A DNA stretch of 64,000 bases from DATEHG01 sp035279705. Its GTDB lineage: Bacteria; Gemmatimonadota; Gemmatimonadetes; Gemmatimonadales; GWC2-71-9. The position numbers and the translations under genes are program-made. The stretch lies in contig DATEHG010000111.1 of NCBI GenBank assembly GCA_035279705.1, positions 51,666 through 115,665 on the forward strand. Direction: 5' to 3'. Every line of letters begins with the position of its first letter. Position 1 is the stretch's first letter. Below are positions 58,158 to 64,000 of this stretch, piece after piece. Below the pieces are notes generated by a model. That model made no database searches. It saw only the letters and a program-made list of their open reading frames with translations, and was not told the DNA's origin.

Positions 58158-58607
58158 ATGATGCAGCCGAACGTCGCCGACCGTCCGCTGGCTCGCCAGC
58201 ATTGCTGCTCGCCTTCTGCGCCTATTCGGGCCTGGACCCGGGTGGCTGATGCGAAGAAGCTCACCACGGTGCACGCCGCGCGGGATTTCTACGCGGCCAC
58301 GATCGGCAACGTCCGTCTCCTCGCCCTCGCCTTCCGCGACGACCCGTCCCTCCTCGCCAAGCTCAACCTCGATGTCCAGGGCGCATCCGAACTCCCCTCG
58401 AACGCGCTCCCCGCCCTCGACGACGCGCTCTGCGCAGCCAACATCGAGGGCGCGGAGGCGGCGCAGGCTACGGCCCTCTATCACCGGCACGAGGACGTCG
58501 GCTCGCTCCGCCGGATGTTCAAGGAGGAGCGTGAGGCCCTGGGCGCCCGGATCATCGCGATCGAGGCCATGGAAGCCGAGCTCGAGCGGCGCCGGGAGAA
58601 CGCGTGA
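58158..58607 (+). CDS. Early phage protein of unknown function
   Basis: 149 residues from the ATG at 58158 (GGAG at 6 nt). Mostly helical, with a long C-terminal coiled coil (RRMFKEEREALGARIIAIEA). The first 40 residues are less structured and include CC. Unknown function; heads the rightward early operon. Confidence 0.55.
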   Translation: MMQPNVADRPLARQHCCSPSAPIRAWTRVADAKKLTTVHAARDFYAATIGNVRLLALAFRDDPSLLAKLNLDVQGASELPSNALPALDDALCAANIEGAEAAQATALYHRHEDVGSLRRMFKEEREALGARIIAIEAMEAELERRRENA

Positions 58608-58816
58608 ACGCGCCCCGCTTCCCCGCCGCCGTGTTCTCGGCCCGCGCGATCGTCCGCGGCCGGCTGCATACCCTCGACTGCCTACTCTGCCGGGCGATCG
58701 TGCGCAACACCGCGTCCTCGATCGCCTGCCATGCCCGGAAGCATGTCCGGGAGGGCCGGCTCCTCGAGCCCTCGCGTGGCGTCTTCGAGCTCGCCCCCGC
58801 CGAGGCCGCCCGGTAG
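58604..58816 (+). CDS. Small zinc-finger-like protein
   Basis: 70 residues from a GTG overlapping the previous stop. DCLLCRAIVRNTASSIACHA followed by RKHVREG contains C-x2-C and H-x3-H, a plausible single zinc site of C2H2 type. Function unknown, possibly nucleic-acid binding. Confidence 0.5.
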   Translation: MNAPRFPAAVFSARAIVRGRLHTLDCLLCRAIVRNTASSIACHARKHVREGRLLEPSRGVFELAPAEAAR

Positions 58817-58824
58817 CCGCCTCC

Positions 58825-59025
58825 ATGCTCACGCCCCTCTGCGCCGGCCGGATTCTCCCCATCGGGGGCGGCTCCATGCGCGCCTTCTACGCCCAGCGCG
58901 GCGGTGCGATCGGTGAGGCGTGGGCCAGCTCGCCGCGGGAGATCTACGCCGAGATCGCGGAGACGCTCACCGCGGAAGAGCCGGGGATCCGGCGCCGCCG
59001 CGCCGCGCTGGAGCTCGTCCCATGA
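58825..59025 (+). CDS. Small phage protein
   Basis: 66 residues from the ATG at 58825; an ATG at 58876 is an alternative. MLTPLCAGRILPIGGGSMRA then a helical part (PREIYAEIAETLTAEEPGIR). Overlaps the next gene by 4 bp. Unknown. Confidence 0.45.
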   Translation: MLTPLCAGRILPIGGGSMRAFYAQRGGAIGEAWASSPREIYAEIAETLTAEEPGIRRRRAALELVP

Positions 59026-59192
59026 CCTCAGCGACCGTGTGCTGCGAATGGTGCAAGGAGCAGGTGCCCGTCGCCCTGATGGCCGAGCATCGGAGCCAGG
59101 AGCTGGTCGACGCCGCCCTGGTCCTCACCGAGATCCCCGCCGGCCTGCAGCCTGCCGGCATCACGCCGGATAGCTGGGAGAACGATCGATGA
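59022..59192 (+). CDS. Small Cys-containing phage protein
   Basis: 56 residues from the ATG at 59022: MTSATVCCEWCKEQVPVALM. C-x2-C plus His at LMAEH suggests a zinc knuckle. Unknown. Confidence 0.45.
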   Translation: MTSATVCCEWCKEQVPVALMAEHRSQELVDAALVLTEIPAGLQPAGITPDSWENDR

Positions 59193-59578
59193 TGATGGAA
59201 GCCGCCGGCGCCTCGCCGGCTCCCGAGGCCGCGGGCTCGACGCTTGAGCAGCTCGAGCGGGCGGCCGCGCGCTACTGCGAGCTCATGGCGGAGGTGGCGC
59301 CCCTCGATGCCGCCCTTCGCGAAGCCGGTCGTGTTCGGGAGGCGAGGATCACCGCCATCCTCAACGAGTTCCAGGCCGAGCACGGGCCGGCGCAGGTCCG
59401 CGTCATGGAGGGCTACGGGCGGCTCGCAGAGGCCCGTGCCACGATCCGTCGACTGGCCCTCACGCACCACGCTTCGACCGGTGAGCTCAAGCCCATCCCG
59501 GGCGTCTTCGCGGTCGTTTCCACCACCTTGGGCGCCGACGTCGATTTCTTCGGCGAGCCCGAAAGGTCCGACCGATGA
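59189..59578 (+). CDS. Early phage protein of unknown function
   Basis: 129 residues, mainly helical (TLEQLERAAARYCELMAEVA), with a beta turn near the end (GELKPIPGVFAVVSTTLGAD). Overlaps neighbours by 4 bp. Unknown. Confidence 0.5.
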   Translation: MMMEAAGASPAPEAAGSTLEQLERAAARYCELMAEVAPLDAALREAGRVREARITAILNEFQAEHGPAQVRVMEGYGRLAEARATIRRLALTHHASTGELKPIPGVFAVVSTTLGADVDFFGEPERSDR

Positions 59579-60069
59579 CCGCCCCCGTCGCTGCTCCTGA
59601 TGCCGTGGTGGCCGCCGTCCTCGCCGTGCAGCAGGCCCGCCGCATCGCCGTCGAGCTTGCCGCCAAGGTGGGCCGGGCCCGCGAGGATTTCGAGACGGCG
59701 AACGCCGATCTCCTCCGCGAGGCGAAGCTGGCGCGCGACGTGGCTGAGCGCGCGGAAGAGAACTGTCGGGTCCTGGCCCTCGCGGCCTACCAGCGGAACG
59801 GGGAGCGCCGGCCGGCGCCTGGCGTCGAGATCAAGCTGTATCGCGAGCCGCACTTCGAAGAGGCCACCGCGCTCAACTGGGCCCGCCAGGCCGGCGTCGC
59901 CGTCCTGCCGGAGCGGCTCGATACGAAGGCCTTCCTGAAGATCGCGCAGAGCAGTGGGAATGCGCTCCCCTTCGTGACCTGGACCGATCAGCCCGAGGCG
60001 CAGCTGGCCAAGGATCTCGACAAGGCCCTGGCCAGCGCCGGCGTCGCGGCCGCGGATCCCGCTTCCTAG
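59575..60069 (+). CDS. Conserved phage protein of unknown function
   Basis: 164 residues: N-terminal coiled coil (AVQQARRIAVELAAKVGRAR) then a compact alpha/beta part (GVEIKLYREPHFEEATALNW, VAVLPERLDTKAFLKIAQSS). The second part is of a type often seen in siphovirus early regions. Unknown role, probably in DNA metabolism by context. Confidence 0.6.
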   Translation: MTAPVAAPDAVVAAVLAVQQARRIAVELAAKVGRAREDFETANADLLREAKLARDVAERAEENCRVLALAAYQRNGERRPAPGVEIKLYREPHFEEATALNWARQAGVAVLPERLDTKAFLKIAQSSGNALPFVTWTDQPEAQLAKDLDKALASAGVAAADPAS

Positions 60070-60105
60070 TCGCGGGGGCCGCATCCCCGGAAGCGGTGCA
60101 GGAGG

Positions 60106-60192
60106 CAGCAGGCGCCGAGAGGGCGCACCAGGCGGGACGGCGCGCGCGGAGTGACGTGACCGGACCACGGGGTTCGAATCCCCGTCTGCTGA
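60106..60192 (+). pseudogene. tRNA-like element (degenerate tRNA)
   Basis: CAGCAGG at 60106-60112 pairs with TCTGCTG at 60185-60191 (one G-U), directly after a perfect T arm (CGGGG TTCGAAT CCCCG, 60168-60184); position 60192 gives a discriminator A. A hairpin-forming GCGCC...GGCGC lies in the D-arm position, but I find no 5-bp/7-nt anticodon arm with U33, so a working tRNA is unlikely. It fills the 147-bp gap between two early genes. Confidence 0.5.
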
Positions 60193-60216
60193 TGGCCACC
60201 ACGAGAGGAGTTCCCG

Positions 60217-60471
60217 ATGCTCATCGCCACGATCCAGGCCTTGCTCCAGGATCCTCTCTTCCTCGGCTCCTTCTCCGTCGTGCTCTTCGTTGTGGCCATG
60301 TGGGTGGCCAGCCAGCTCGAGCGCCGGCGTGAGCGGCGGGAGCAGGAGGCCTTCCAGGCCCGGCTGCGTGCCGCGCGGAAGCGGGACTGGGACGAGTTCG
60401 CGGCCCGCACGCAACAGCGCCAGGCGGGCGCCCCGCGCGCCGAGTTCGAGGAAGCGGACTGGATCGGATGA
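60217..60471 (+). CDS. Small membrane protein with basic helical tail
   Basis: 84 residues, MLIATIQALLQDPLFLGSFS, one membrane segment at about 14-33, then a strongly charged helix (ERRRERREQEAFQARLRAAR). Ends in an acidic motif (EFEEADWIG). Preceded by GAGAGGAG. Unknown. Confidence 0.55.
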   Translation: MLIATIQALLQDPLFLGSFSVVLFVVAMWVASQLERRRERREQEAFQARLRAARKRDWDEFAARTQQRQAGAPRAEFEEADWIG

Positions 60472-60770
60472 GCGAGGAACGGCTGCGCGCCCTCGAGGCT
60501 CGCCTGGACGCGATCGAGCGCTTCCTCACCAAGCGCAAGCGACCGCTCACCACCAAGCAGGCGGCCGTGCTCGAGTACGTCGAGTCCTGTATCCAGCTCA
60601 AGGGCAAGGCGCCGACGATTGAGGAGATCCGCCGGCACCTGGGGCTCCGCGCCGCGTCGACGGTCTCGCAGCACCTCGAGCAGCTGACGGCCAAGGGATG
60701 GCTCGAGCGGGCGCCCCACGCGGCCCGCGGTCTCATGCTCCCAGTCGAGGCCGAGCGGATCCCCGCATGA
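60468..60770 (+). CDS. LexA-type winged-helix DNA-binding protein without protease domain
   Basis: 100 residues. After a coiled-coil start (1-25) comes LTTKQAAVLEYVESCIQLKG, then APTIEEIRRHLGLRAASTVSQ and HLEQLTAKGWLERAP: the N-terminal domain of LexA (helix, HTH, wing). The S24 protease domain is absent, so it cannot self-cleave. It may read SOS-like sites or act as a phage regulator. Confidence 0.72.
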   Translation: MSEERLRALEARLDAIERFLTKRKRPLTTKQAAVLEYVESCIQLKGKAPTIEEIRRHLGLRAASTVSQHLEQLTAKGWLERAPHAARGLMLPVEAERIPA

Positions 60771-61240
60771 GCCCGCGGACGCGGAGCCGGCCAGAGGCGC
60801 CGGAGCTCGTGGAGCAGCGCGCCGGCGTGCGGTGGCTCCGGTGGTGCGGCTTCGAAGTGGCGGAGCTCTCCCAGGGCTACCGGGCCGAGCGCGGGGGCAC
60901 GCGACAGACGCCGGGCCTGCCCGATGTCTACGCGATGCACCCGAAGGGGCATGCGTGCTGGTGGGAGGCGAAGAGCCCGGAGGGCCGGGAGCGGGAGAGC
61001 CAGATCGTCTTCCGGGAGAACGCTACCGCCTGCGGCATCCTGGTCCTGACCGGCCCCTCGCTGGTAGTGCAGGAGTACTTGATCCGGATCGGGGCGGCAC
61101 GCCGGGTCGAGGCCGGCTTCCTCTGCGATCCGACCTGGGCGAAGGCGTGGCCCGAGGGGTTCCCGCGGCAGTTCATCGATCACCGGGCCCAGGAGCATCG
61201 GGCCCTGCGTCCCCGGGCCACCGGCCCCGGACGCCCCTGA
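60767..61240 (+). CDS. VRR-NUC domain nuclease
   Basis: 157 residues from the ATG at 60767 that overlaps the previous stop. The PD-(D/E)xK core of the VRR-NUC family is visible: GLPDVYAMHP with Asp53, then ACWWEAKSPEGRERE with Glu67 and Lys69, and a Gln in the following helix. Phage VRR-NUC proteins are structure-specific nucleases, probably for recombination or processing of replication intermediates. Confidence 0.82.
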   Translation: MSPRTRSRPEAPELVEQRAGVRWLRWCGFEVAELSQGYRAERGGTRQTPGLPDVYAMHPKGHACWWEAKSPEGRERESQIVFRENATACGILVLTGPSLVVQEYLIRIGAARRVEAGFLCDPTWAKAWPEGFPRQFIDHRAQEHRALRPRATGPGRP

Positions 61241-61256
61241 CCTGAAGGAGTACTCC

Positions 61257-62819
61257 ATGACAGCTGTGGCAACGGAACGATCCCCTGGCTACGGCGGGCG
61301 CACGATGACCCCGCCTGAGTTGGTCACCGTGCCAATCGAGCAGCTGCACCCGCACCCGGCCAACCGGAAGCGGTTCAACCAGGCGGAGCTCGCCGCGCTC
61401 GCGGAGGACCTGAAGGCGAACGGGCAGATGACGCCGGCGCTCGTGCGCCAGCTGCCCGACGGACAGCTGCAGCTGCTCGCCGGCGAGCGCCGGTGGCGAG
61501 CGGCGAAGCTCGCGGGCCTCGGAAATCTGCTCTGCATCGTCCGCGAGGTCTCCGATCTGCACGCCCTCAGCATGCTGGCCCGGGAGAACAACCAGCGCGA
61601 GGACGTGCACCCGATGGAGGAGGCCGAGCTCTACGAGGCCTTCACCAAGATGGACAGCCTCACGCAGGAGCGGATTGCCAAGCTGGTGGGCCGAGATCCG
61701 CACTATGTGCGAGACCGGCTGCAGCTGCTCAAGATGATCCCCGCCGCGCGGAAGCTGTTCCTCGAGGACCGCTTCACCGTCAAGCATGCAATCCTCCTGG
61801 CCCGCCTCACCAAGGAGCACCAGGAGCGCGCCATCGACCCCGAGAATGCGGTGCGCGGCTGGGGGCTGTTCGAGCGTGACGGCGGCCTCTTCGAACAGGC
61901 CGACTTCAACGGCAAGGCGGACACCCGCAAGGCGGTGAGCGTTCCGGAGTTCCAGCACTGGATCGACGATCACTGCCGCCTGGACACCGCCGATCCGTTG
62001 CTGCCCGAGCTCTTCCCGGAGACCGCGGCGGCGCTCGAGCAGGCGCAGGCGACTGACGCCAAGGTGGTTCACATCACCTACGACCACATGCCGTCGGAGG
62101 ACGCCAAGGACGACAAGGTCCGGACGATCGGCGCGGCCCACTGGAAGCGCGCCGATGGCGAGCTGATCGCCAAGCACGGCTACAACCCCAGCGCCGGCCG
62201 GAAGTCGAAAACCTGCGCTCACTCCGTGCTCGGCATCGTCGCCGCCGGGCCTGACCGCGGCCGGTCGTTCCTGGTCTGCATCGACAAGAAGGGCTGCGAC
62301 GTGCACTGGAAGCGGGAGCGCCAGGAGCGGGCGCAGGCGGCCAAGCGGAGCTCGCGCTCCGGTGGCGGCAACACCTGGGAGGCGCAGCAGAAAAAGCGGG
62401 AAGAGCAGGAGGCCCGCGACCGCCTCGAGGGCCAGCGCTGGAAGAAGGCGCTGCCGCAGATCGGCGCCGCCATGCGGGAAAAGCTCGGGCAGGCCTCGGC
62501 CAAGTCCTTGTCCGGGCAGCTGCTCAAGTTCTTCGAGCGGGGCGACAAGGCCTTCGGCCCGATGGATCCGGGATCGACGGCGGAGAGTCTTGTCCGTGCG
62601 CTGGCCTACCGGGCGTTCCTCCAGGACATCAACACCTACTGGGAGCCGCGCCTCCCGGTCGATCTGCGGGCGATCGGGAAGACACTCGGGATCGACGTCA
62701 AGGCGATCGTCGACAAGGTCAGCCCGCCTGAGAAGCCGAAGGCCGAGGCTAAGCCCGCGAAGAAGCTGGCCGGCGACGTGCGGCGTGCGCAGGCCGCCAA
62801 GGCGAAGAGGAAGAAGTGA
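61257..62819 (+). CDS. ParB/RepB-like nuclease-type protein
   Basis: 520 residues, ATG preceded by AAGGAG at 6 nt. The N-terminal ParB domain (about 25-115) has GERRWRA (76-82) and ARENNQRED (108-116), the CTP-binding boxes, followed by an HTH (about 135-165: LTQERIAKLVGRDPHYVRDRL-like). The remaining 350 residues contain a Cys-rich stretch near 325-350 (TCAHSV...CIDKKGCD), a charged helical part and a Lys/Ala-rich tail. Phage relatives act in partition, replication or gene control; this one is not specified further. Confidence 0.82.
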   Translation: MTAVATERSPGYGGRTMTPPELVTVPIEQLHPHPANRKRFNQAELAALAEDLKANGQMTPALVRQLPDGQLQLLAGERRWRAAKLAGLGNLLCIVREVSDLHALSMLARENNQREDVHPMEEAELYEAFTKMDSLTQERIAKLVGRDPHYVRDRLQLLKMIPAARKLFLEDRFTVKHAILLARLTKEHQERAIDPENAVRGWGLFERDGGLFEQADFNGKADTRKAVSVPEFQHWIDDHCRLDTADPLLPELFPETAAALEQAQATDAKVVHITYDHMPSEDAKDDKVRTIGAAHWKRADGELIAKHGYNPSAGRKSKTCAHSVLGIVAAGPDRGRSFLVCIDKKGCDVHWKRERQERAQAAKRSSRSGGGNTWEAQQKKREEQEARDRLEGQRWKKALPQIGAAMREKLGQASAKSLSGQLLKFFERGDKAFGPMDPGSTAESLVRALAYRAFLQDINTYWEPRLPVDLRAIGKTLGIDVKAIVDKVSPPEKPKAEAKPAKKLAGDVRRAQAAKAKRKK

Positions 62820-62995
62820 GCGGCCGCGGGCGATCGCGCGGCCCGGCCTGCGAGGGCTGTGGGTGCACAGAAGACAACGCCTGCGCCGAGGGTTGTGGTT
62901 GGGCGCCGGCCTTCCTCAAGGCTGGCCGCGCGGTCTGCACGCGCTGCGCCGACATCGTGAAGCGGGTGACCAAGCAGAAGGGAGCCAAGCGATGA
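62816..62995 (+). CDS. Small Cys-rich zinc-binding phage protein
   Basis: 59 residues from a GTG overlapping the ParB-like stop. The order ACEGCGCTEDNACAEGCGWA followed by VCTRC is a known phage pattern: C-x2-C-x-C...C-x3-C...C-x2-C (about 13-42), probably binding zinc. The C-terminus is basic. It overlaps the next ATG by 4 bp. Below the usual length cut-off for gene calling. Confidence 0.65.
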   Translation: MSGRGRSRGPACEGCGCTEDNACAEGCGWAPAFLKAGRAVCTRCADIVKRVTKQKGAKR

Positions 62996-63348
62996 GCGCC
63001 GAAGGGGAAGAGTGGAAGGGCGAGTCCGAGCCGCCGGACATCATGACGCGGCTCTTTGGCCGCGCGGCCACGCCCGAGGAGATCGAGAAGTACGAGGCCG
63101 AGCGGCGCGCGCGTCTGGCCGATGGGGTTCTGGCCTTTCCCTCGATGCCGCCCTTCGGCCTCCGCGCCAGCTGCCCGAAATGCCTGGCGCCCCGGAGCGC
63201 CGCGCGGCCGGAGTTCATGCCGGCCAACTGTCGCCATCCCTCCTGCGAGACGGCCTCGGGCGGCGCCGAGCACATGATCATCGTCTGCGCGTGCGGCTAT
63301 CGCTGGCGGGAGAAGTGCGCCGACACCGCGGTGGGGGGCGCACCATGA
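62992..63348 (+). CDS. Zinc-ribbon phage protein
   Basis: 118 residues from the ATG at 62992. Acidic N-terminus, then two knuckles: ASCPKCLAPRSA and CRHPSC, then VCACGYRWREKC, that could hold two zinc ions. Probably nucleic-acid associated; function unknown. Confidence 0.6.
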   Translation: MSAEGEEWKGESEPPDIMTRLFGRAATPEEIEKYEAERRARLADGVLAFPSMPPFGLRASCPKCLAPRSAARPEFMPANCRHPSCETASGGAEHMIIVCACGYRWREKCADTAVGGAP

Positions 63349-63642
63349 GCAGCGCGGCCCATCGCGCGCGCGCCGCGCTCGTGCGTGAACATCTCGGGGG
63401 GGGGGTGGGGGCGACTGGAGAGCTCGCGATGCTACCCCCACGAGCGGCATTACAAGCTGTTCAACGCCGCCGGCAAGGAGCTCGCGACCTGGTCGGAGGA
63501 GCAAGCGGCCGAGCTCGTCGAGGCTGGCGTGGTGGTATTCGCGCCGGGCCGGCCGGGCGACTTCGATCACCTGGTCGCATCCCTCTGTCCACCGTCACCG
63601 GAGGCCTCCCATGGGCCTGACCCTGCAGCTGCTCGACGCTGA
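63345..63642 (+). CDS. Phage protein interrupted at a G10 tract (frameshift)
   Basis: An ATG at 63345 overlaps the previous stop and reads MSSAAHRARAALVREHLGGG into a run of ten G (63396-63405). Beyond the run the coding frame is the +1 frame (GRLESSRCYPHERHYKLFNA to the stop at 63642). Nine G would make a single frame of 98 residues. Alternatively the second part starts at a GTG at 63385. It overlaps the next gene by 32 bp. Confidence 0.55.
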
Positions 63643-63964
63643 GATCGTCGAGACCCGCCACCGCCTCGAGCTCCTCGAGGGACTCAAGGCGGTCTACGCC
63701 GGCGGCGCGCCGGCGGATCCCGTGCCCGTGGGCCGTCCTCGAGGCCGTAAGCCCAAAGCGAAGGAGCGGGGGCGGAGGGTGAGCACTGCCCGTCGCCCTA
63801 CCAAGGCGGCGGCCAGCGAAGGGCTCAAGGGCTGGGACGCCAAGCGGGAGCGCCTGCGCCAGAACGTAGCCACCTACCGCAAGGAGCATCCGGAGGCCTC
63901 GCTCAACGAAGTGGCCAAGGCGCTCGGGTCCACCTGGAGCACCGTGAAGAAGGTGTGGGCGTGA
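63611..63964 (+). CDS. Small basic protein with C-terminal helix-turn-helix
   Basis: 117 residues, MGLTLQLLDAEIVETRHRLE, an N-terminal coiled coil, a very basic middle (RPRGRKPKAKERGRRV) and a C-terminal HTH-like end (SLNEVAKALGSTWSTVKKVW). It resembles small phage nucleoid-type or MvaT/H-NS-like proteins in layout. Function unknown. Confidence 0.6.
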   Translation: MGLTLQLLDAEIVETRHRLELLEGLKAVYAGGAPADPVPVGRPRGRKPKAKERGRRVSTARRPTKAAASEGLKGWDAKRERLRQNVATYRKEHPEASLNEVAKALGSTWSTVKKVWA

Positions 63965-64000
63965 GCGGCGACGGCACGGACCAGAGCGCGGGGTGGATGC
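63961..64000 (+). CDS. Start of another early gene (cut by window edge)
   Basis: A GTG overlaps the previous stop (GTGA) and the frame stays open for the last 13 codons (MSGDGTDQSAGWM). The arrangement matches the overlapping starts of this operon. Confidence 0.45.
   Translation, partial: MSGDGTDQSAGWM

Larger units (their letters stand above)
23393..64000. mobile_element. Prophage, lambda-like siphovirus type, right end outside the window
   Basis: From the tRNA-Leu remnant to the window end almost every gene is phage-like: replication helicase, Nu1/GpA terminase, lambda-family portal, S49 protease plus HK97-type capsid protein, tail tube, G/GT chaperones, tape measure, fibre-like genes, lysis-type genes, and a divergent repressor region. 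At least 40.6 kb are present. No integrase or attR is seen, and none of the core structural genes is visibly broken, so it may be intact. A siphovirus tail is inferred from the long tape-measure and G/GT genes and the absence of a contractile sheath gene. Confidence 0.93.

Noticed and set aside
60096..60332. A 78-codon plus-strand frame containing GPRGSNPRLL
   Set aside because: That peptide is the typical translation of a tRNA T arm; the frame runs across the tRNA-like element and shadows the gene at 60217.
1..64000. CRISPR arrays or rRNA genes
   Set aside because: No regularly spaced direct repeats with unique spacers and no rRNA-like conserved segments were seen.

Overview
The window comes from a GC-rich, diderm (outer-membrane) bacterium. 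The gene set and order (rplM-rpsI-rpsB-tsf on one strand, tyrA-aroA-cmk-rpsA, an OmpP1/FadL-type porin, a split biotin-dependent acyl-CoA carboxylase) together with short tandem repeats between genes suggest Gemmatimonadota. That placement is inference from gene content, not from a database comparison.

Positions 1-23,340 are host chromosome. On the minus strand lie the translation genes tsf (partial), rpsB, rpsI and rplM. Then comes a carboxylase cluster: a carboxyltransferase, a TPR-type exported protein, a biotin carboxylase, a TrmA/RlmD-type RNA methyltransferase and a biotin carrier, the last three overlapping by 4 bp. After rpsA with its intrinsic terminator follow a FadL-like porin, cmk, aroA and tyrA. 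A short plus-strand group encodes a stand-alone receiver protein, a membrane-anchored protein and a type IV pilin-like protein. A minus-strand trehalose cluster then encodes a membrane-anchored OtsA, OtsB and a GH15 hydrolase, all overlapping by 4 bp. Two host proteins of unknown function complete this part.

At 23,340-23,392 is the 3' half of a tRNA-Leu(UAA) gene on the minus strand. It ends in the anticodon loop and is followed immediately by phage genes, so I read it as the left attachment site of a prophage that fills the rest of the window and runs off the right end. The integrase, the restored tRNA and attR are expected beyond 64,000.

Prophage layout: small replication genes and a DnaB helicase (23.5-26.6 kb). 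Lambda-like packaging and head genes: Nu1-like and GpA-like terminase, gpW-like joiner, portal, and an S49 protease fused to the major capsid protein (28-36 kb). Tail genes: tube, G/GT chaperones with a U UUU UUC slippery site, and a short tape measure with an internal duplication (36-45 kb). Lysis-type membrane proteins and a DUF5675 protein (44.7-46 kb). A long run of accessory fibre-like and virion-surface candidates (46.8-52.7 kb). Then a NTase-motif protein, a spanin-like protein, a HigBA toxin-antitoxin pair with a strong promoter-operator, and minus-strand cargo including a lipoprotein (53-57 kb). Finally a repressor / ribbon-helix-helix divergent switch at 57.9 kb drives a rightward operon of small early genes, a LexA-type DNA-binding domain, a VRR-NUC nuclease, a ParB-like protein and several Cys-rich small proteins (58-64 kb). 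In the circular phage genome this early operon would join the replication genes now at 23.5 kb.
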